From NCBI GenBank assembly GCA_038380795.1, contig CM076268.1, positions 30,017,501 to 30,081,500 of the forward strand: a stretch of 64,000 bases of DNA, in the 5' to 3' direction. Positions 60,501 to 64,000 of the stretch are shown one piece after another. The first letter of the stretch is position 1. Every line of letters begins with the position of its first letter. The notes under the pieces were generated by a model. The model worked only from the letters and a program-made list of their open reading frames with translations. It was not told where the DNA came from and made no database searches. A program made the translations under genes and the position numbers. This DNA comes from Pyrocephalus nanus (lineage: Eukaryota; Chordata; Aves; Passeriformes; Tyrannidae).

Positions 60501-63500
60501 CACAGGACACGAGTTTTCCCCACACAGAGATGTGCCCATTAAGAAATTATTGCAGTAAAACTGTGGCACACGAGGCAGCATTCACATGGAGAACAATACA
60601 GGAAACGAAAGGAGGCAGAAAGAGAACGTGGCAAGAGGCAAGGAGAAGCTGAGGGCAGTAAGATTTGTCTTAAAAATGTTGGTAACTAGACCCACACTTT
60701 CAGCTTCAGTATTTCACATACACAGCTAGACACTTCCAGTGCCACAAGGATGTTTCATCCTCAAATAAGGCAATGCCCTTCAAGTCTATTTTCATGCAGT
60801 GTCTTATCTTGCCATTCACAACACAAGGTTTAACAGCAATATGTTTAAAAACTTTTCCTGGAAACGTGGCAAAATCACTGCAGAGTGAATTTAGGTGGTA
60901 TACTAAACTTCAGGTATAAACAAGGTCACACTCTGGTTTGATCTGTAGGTTCAAAGAAGTAGTTATGTAAAAAACTCCTGCTTCCCATCTGAAACCACAC
61001 TGTACAGCTGCAAGCATACTGTTACCACAAATATTTGCATTTCTTGGCTCACTCACTCGTTTGCAAATGACTGTCAAAAGATTAGCTACCTCAGAGTGTG
61101 CATTTGTGCCCACAATTTGTCTACAGGTACCTCTAAAGGGTGCAGGAATGTAAAAAGAAAACACAAGTTATATCTAAAAGGAGTCTGTCTAAAAATGTAT
61201 CATATTTGCCAATTACAAGACAGAGAGCTTCTTCCTAAAAATAATAAATTTTAAAAATACATATATTTTACTTGGTTCAAGTATAAATAAATGTAATGTG
61301 GCTGAGAGCTGTGAATTGCTGCCCTTGTGTTTGGAGACACACTCCTCCTATTCCAAAAAAGGCCAAGATCCCTGTATTCCCTCAGCCCTATATTTGCTTA
61401 AGTACAGCACCATCCTTAAAATAAAATCTATTTAAGTAGAAACCTGGTTGCACCAAAGAAAAACTGACTCTTTACTGACTTTTTAAAGACATTATAGTTC
61501 ATTGTTCTTTTATGGTAATGAAATGAAAGTTCTGATATTATTTAATCCTGTATTAGCCCTGAAGCGGTGCCTCCTGCTCTGGATTATTTTGGGTCTAAGA
61601 CGAGGTTTTCCAGCAGATGGTGCTGCTTCCAGTACAGAACAGAAGGTTTCCAGCAGTCCTCATGGAAGGGGAGCTTGATGTCCTTGCTCTCTCATCCCTG
61701 CTAGCTAAGTGGGAGAGCAAAACAAGAAAAACAAAATAGAGAAGAAAACTGCATCATTAAAAACTTGGAGCTGGGAATAGAGGTCTGATTGCCCTCCTTC
61801 CCTACATGGGTAGGAAAGAACTAGTGATCACAGCAGGTCTACCACAGAATGCACCAGCTGCTTTTAACAGAAAATGGGCACTCCTGCAGCACCCTATGGC
61901 ACTCAAGAGATGATTATGCAGATGAATTTTCTCACAAAGAAACACTGAACTTCTCTAAATGACTGTGTGGCTGCTCTTTATTTAAATTAAATATTGCTTC
62001 TGCCTCCAGAGTTCATACCTGGAATAAAAATTCTTCCAAAGTTGTGGCTTCTGAAATGCAAGATACCCCTCTGGAACCAAGTCTAAGTGTGGTATTTTGT
62101 AACAAATCGGTAAAAGTTCAGGTGAAAAAAACCAGGTCACTCAATTCTACGTATTTCTAATTTTTTTATCCTCACTTGAAAGACCTTTTACACTGAAAAG
62201 ATATCATTTAACTAGAGTGGAATTTAGTCAAAACTCTTGTGCTATTTTAATGCAGGGTGGGTTTTTTATTTTCCTAGTTAGAGAAGGATTAAGCTAAAAT
62301 TAACTGAACAAATAATGGACACAATGGGTGTGTCTGCAGTATTTTTTCTCCTTTTCCTCTCACAAATGATTGCCTGGATTTGTAAAAGCCATTCCTGAGG
62401 TTTGGCTTTTAAGGTGCCAAATATTTTCGCTCTAAGGGAATAATGTCCATCACACTTTCTGTGATTCACTGGCTGCACGTACACCCATTAACCTCAAACA
62501 GCAGTTCCCCAGAAGGAAAGAGCCACCTGAAACCCTCAAGAGATCAGAAAGTTGTACTGTGGCTACAAATTGTGAAGCTTATTATTTTAGGCTCTGAGTA
62601 TCGAGGACTTCATGCCCACCTCTCTCAAAGAGTTTTTATTTATTGAGCTCTTCTCTGTAAAATGTCAATTTATCCATATGGCATCTCTGGAGCCCTTTCA
62701 TAAGTGATGCAAGTTGGAGCACTTTAGAATAGTATTTTTGTGCCTAGATTTCCTACCCTGAAATCAAATCAAACTCAGTTTGAAAAGAAAATAAGCAAGC
62801 TGCTGATCAGTGCTGACTACCTCACCACTGACAAAGCACCACTACTTTGCCCAAATACCAAATCATCACTTCAGTCTCATGCTAGTGTGCAGAGGAGGGG
62901 CAGTGGTGAGATTTTTCTTTCTGTAAGGCTGCAACTACTGCATTTGATCCTGAAGCAATTATAATTCCCCAAGACATACTATCCTGGGCTGTGCTCAGTC
63001 TTTCACCTGTTCCACTGCTTTTCTTTTAGGTACTTTTCTGTGATGAGGTTTATTTTATTTTTCCAAAGCCACTGACAAAACATTTGCAGTGTTTCTGTCC
63101 TCCTGTTTGATTGTTTCAATTATATTTATTTGGAAATAAATAGCTACGATAGATCATCATGTAACAAGCAGATCTTTGCTGCTGCTCTGTGTTTTTACAA
63201 GCTGAGATACAGTTCAAGTACTTTGAAGTGTAAATACTACACAAGCCCATCCTGCTGTTCCCATTCCCACATGACCAGAAAATCAGTAAAAATGCTAAAT
63301 TTCAGATGCCCAGCACCACTACAGCAGCACTACTCCCCCCATTCTTAAGGTTGCCCTCTTCAAACAAGGAGAGGAGGAGATCAAAGGCAGAGTCTCCTTG
63401 CAGTTACCTCCCAGAGCTGCCATCCACAGCCTGATCGTTTCCTTCACACACTTCTGCTGATAATGAAGGCACTTCCCTGCAGCTTGTGCCCCACCACACT

Positions 63501-64000
63501 GTGACTTTCTGTAGGAGGTTATCCAGAGAAAATCCTGAGGATAAGCCCTTAGAGAAAACCAAGTTCAAACCTCAAGCTGTTTCGTTCACACTGAGATGCA
63601 AAGGGCTCGAGCAACGGTTTATCAGGACTTTAAAATACTTGCTAGGAAAAGAAAGCAGTGGTGCCAAGGAATCACTGCAGCCCCAGCCTGGCTTTGCCCA
63701 CGATATGTCCTCAGGGACCATCTGTCACAGCATCTTCTGATGGATTGTGTACAGCTGGGTCCTCTCATCTTCTGGGACTCTCACATAAACAGCAACCTCC
63801 AAGCAAAACAAAGGAGCCAGAGTTCCCAGATGGGCATCAGGAGGGCAGGTTGAGTATTTGTGGGAGGCAATCTCTAATACCACCATTTCAAAGAAGAATG
63901 CTCTATGGGCTGAGGTCTGCATCTGTGGGAAAGCCTAATATAGCTGATATTTACACTTCATCATTGGTTTGGAATGACCTTCTCATGGCCCTGCCTGAGC
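57548..64000 (-). other. ANK3: ANK3 intron, runs off the window
   Basis: More than 6.4 kb with no ANK3 exon. I looked for the expected first-ZU5 sequence (K-E-R-E-L-x-V-L-R and the N-G-M-D-E end) and did not find it. It contains a (TG)n microsatellite at 58516-58535. Open frames here, for example 63725-63922 on the minus strand, have no recognisable similarity. Confidence 0.75.
58516..58535. repeat. (TG)n microsatellite
   Basis: Ten perfect TG units within the ANK3 intron. Confidence 0.9.

Noticed and set aside
63725..63922. Minus-strand open frame near the right edge as the preceding ANK3 exon
   Set aside because: Its sequence shows none of the expected first-ZU5 residues and no convincing splice sites.
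1..64000. Prokaryotic-type systems, CRISPR arrays, tRNA or rRNA genes, viral gene clusters
   Set aside because: None seen; repeats present are microsatellites, CR1, MIR-like and one short tandem array, and all recognised coding sequence is spliced vertebrate gene.

Overview
The window is vertebrate nuclear DNA, most likely from a bird. Genes are split by AT-rich introns, there are three 3'-truncated CR1 LINE fragments (the typical avian retroposon) and a MIR-like SINE relic, and the proteins are close to the vertebrate ANK3 and CCDC6 families. The species cannot be fixed from sequence alone. Both genes run on the minus strand in tandem, ANK3 then CCDC6, the same order and orientation I recall for the human 10q21 locus.

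Layout. Positions 1-1602 are the start of CCDC6 intron 1. CCDC6 exon 1 (103 codons) is at 1603-1911, inside a strong CpG island that runs to about 2650 and includes a 25-bp tandem repeat. From about 2300 to 9655 is intergenic DNA with a MIR-like relic (about 4684-4810) and a CR1 tail (about 5130-5221). From about 9660 to 57547 lies the 3' half of ANK3 (ankyrin-G). The upstream ANK3 exons (membrane-binding ankyrin repeats and first ZU5 domain) are outside the window beyond 64000.

ANK3 was reconstructed exon by exon from splice sites, reading phase and family similarity. In transcript order: second ZU5 and UPA domains (57336-57547, 55460-55667, 54811-54907, 53361-53589, 52626-52751, 51759-51881); a 27-nt microexon (51235-51261); a linker exon (49413-49494); the neuron-type giant exon (37419-45098, 7680 bp, open throughout); the death-domain exons (36705-36779, 35924-36055, 34808-34951); the C-terminal regulatory exons (30879-31551, 28546-28924); two in-frame cassette exons (24748-24846, 16230-16313); and a terminal exon (stop at 14151-14153) with a roughly 4.5-kb 3'UTR. 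The 17 exons join into one frame of 3477 codons plus stop with no break, which is strong internal support for the boundaries.

The giant exon makes the large neuronal ankyrin-G isoforms that organise axon initial segments and nodes of Ranvier. It carries an S-P-x-K/R-rich serine domain, a GABARAP-binding-type W-x-x-F motif, SxIP-type EB-binding motifs and a small internal repeat. Because it starts and ends in the same phase, skipping it joins the linker exon directly to the death domain, giving the smaller isoforms.

I found no prokaryote-type system, CRISPR array, viral gene cluster or RNA gene. The most novel observation is a candidate undescribed ANK3 exon at about 32303-32421: a strong acceptor followed by an in-phase Ser-Pro-Arg repeat peptide and a stop. 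Other points of note are a NAGNAG acceptor at the terminal exon, an internal acceptor in the 673-bp exon, and the repeat inside the giant exon. Boundaries come from reading the sequence; no transcript or alignment data were available.
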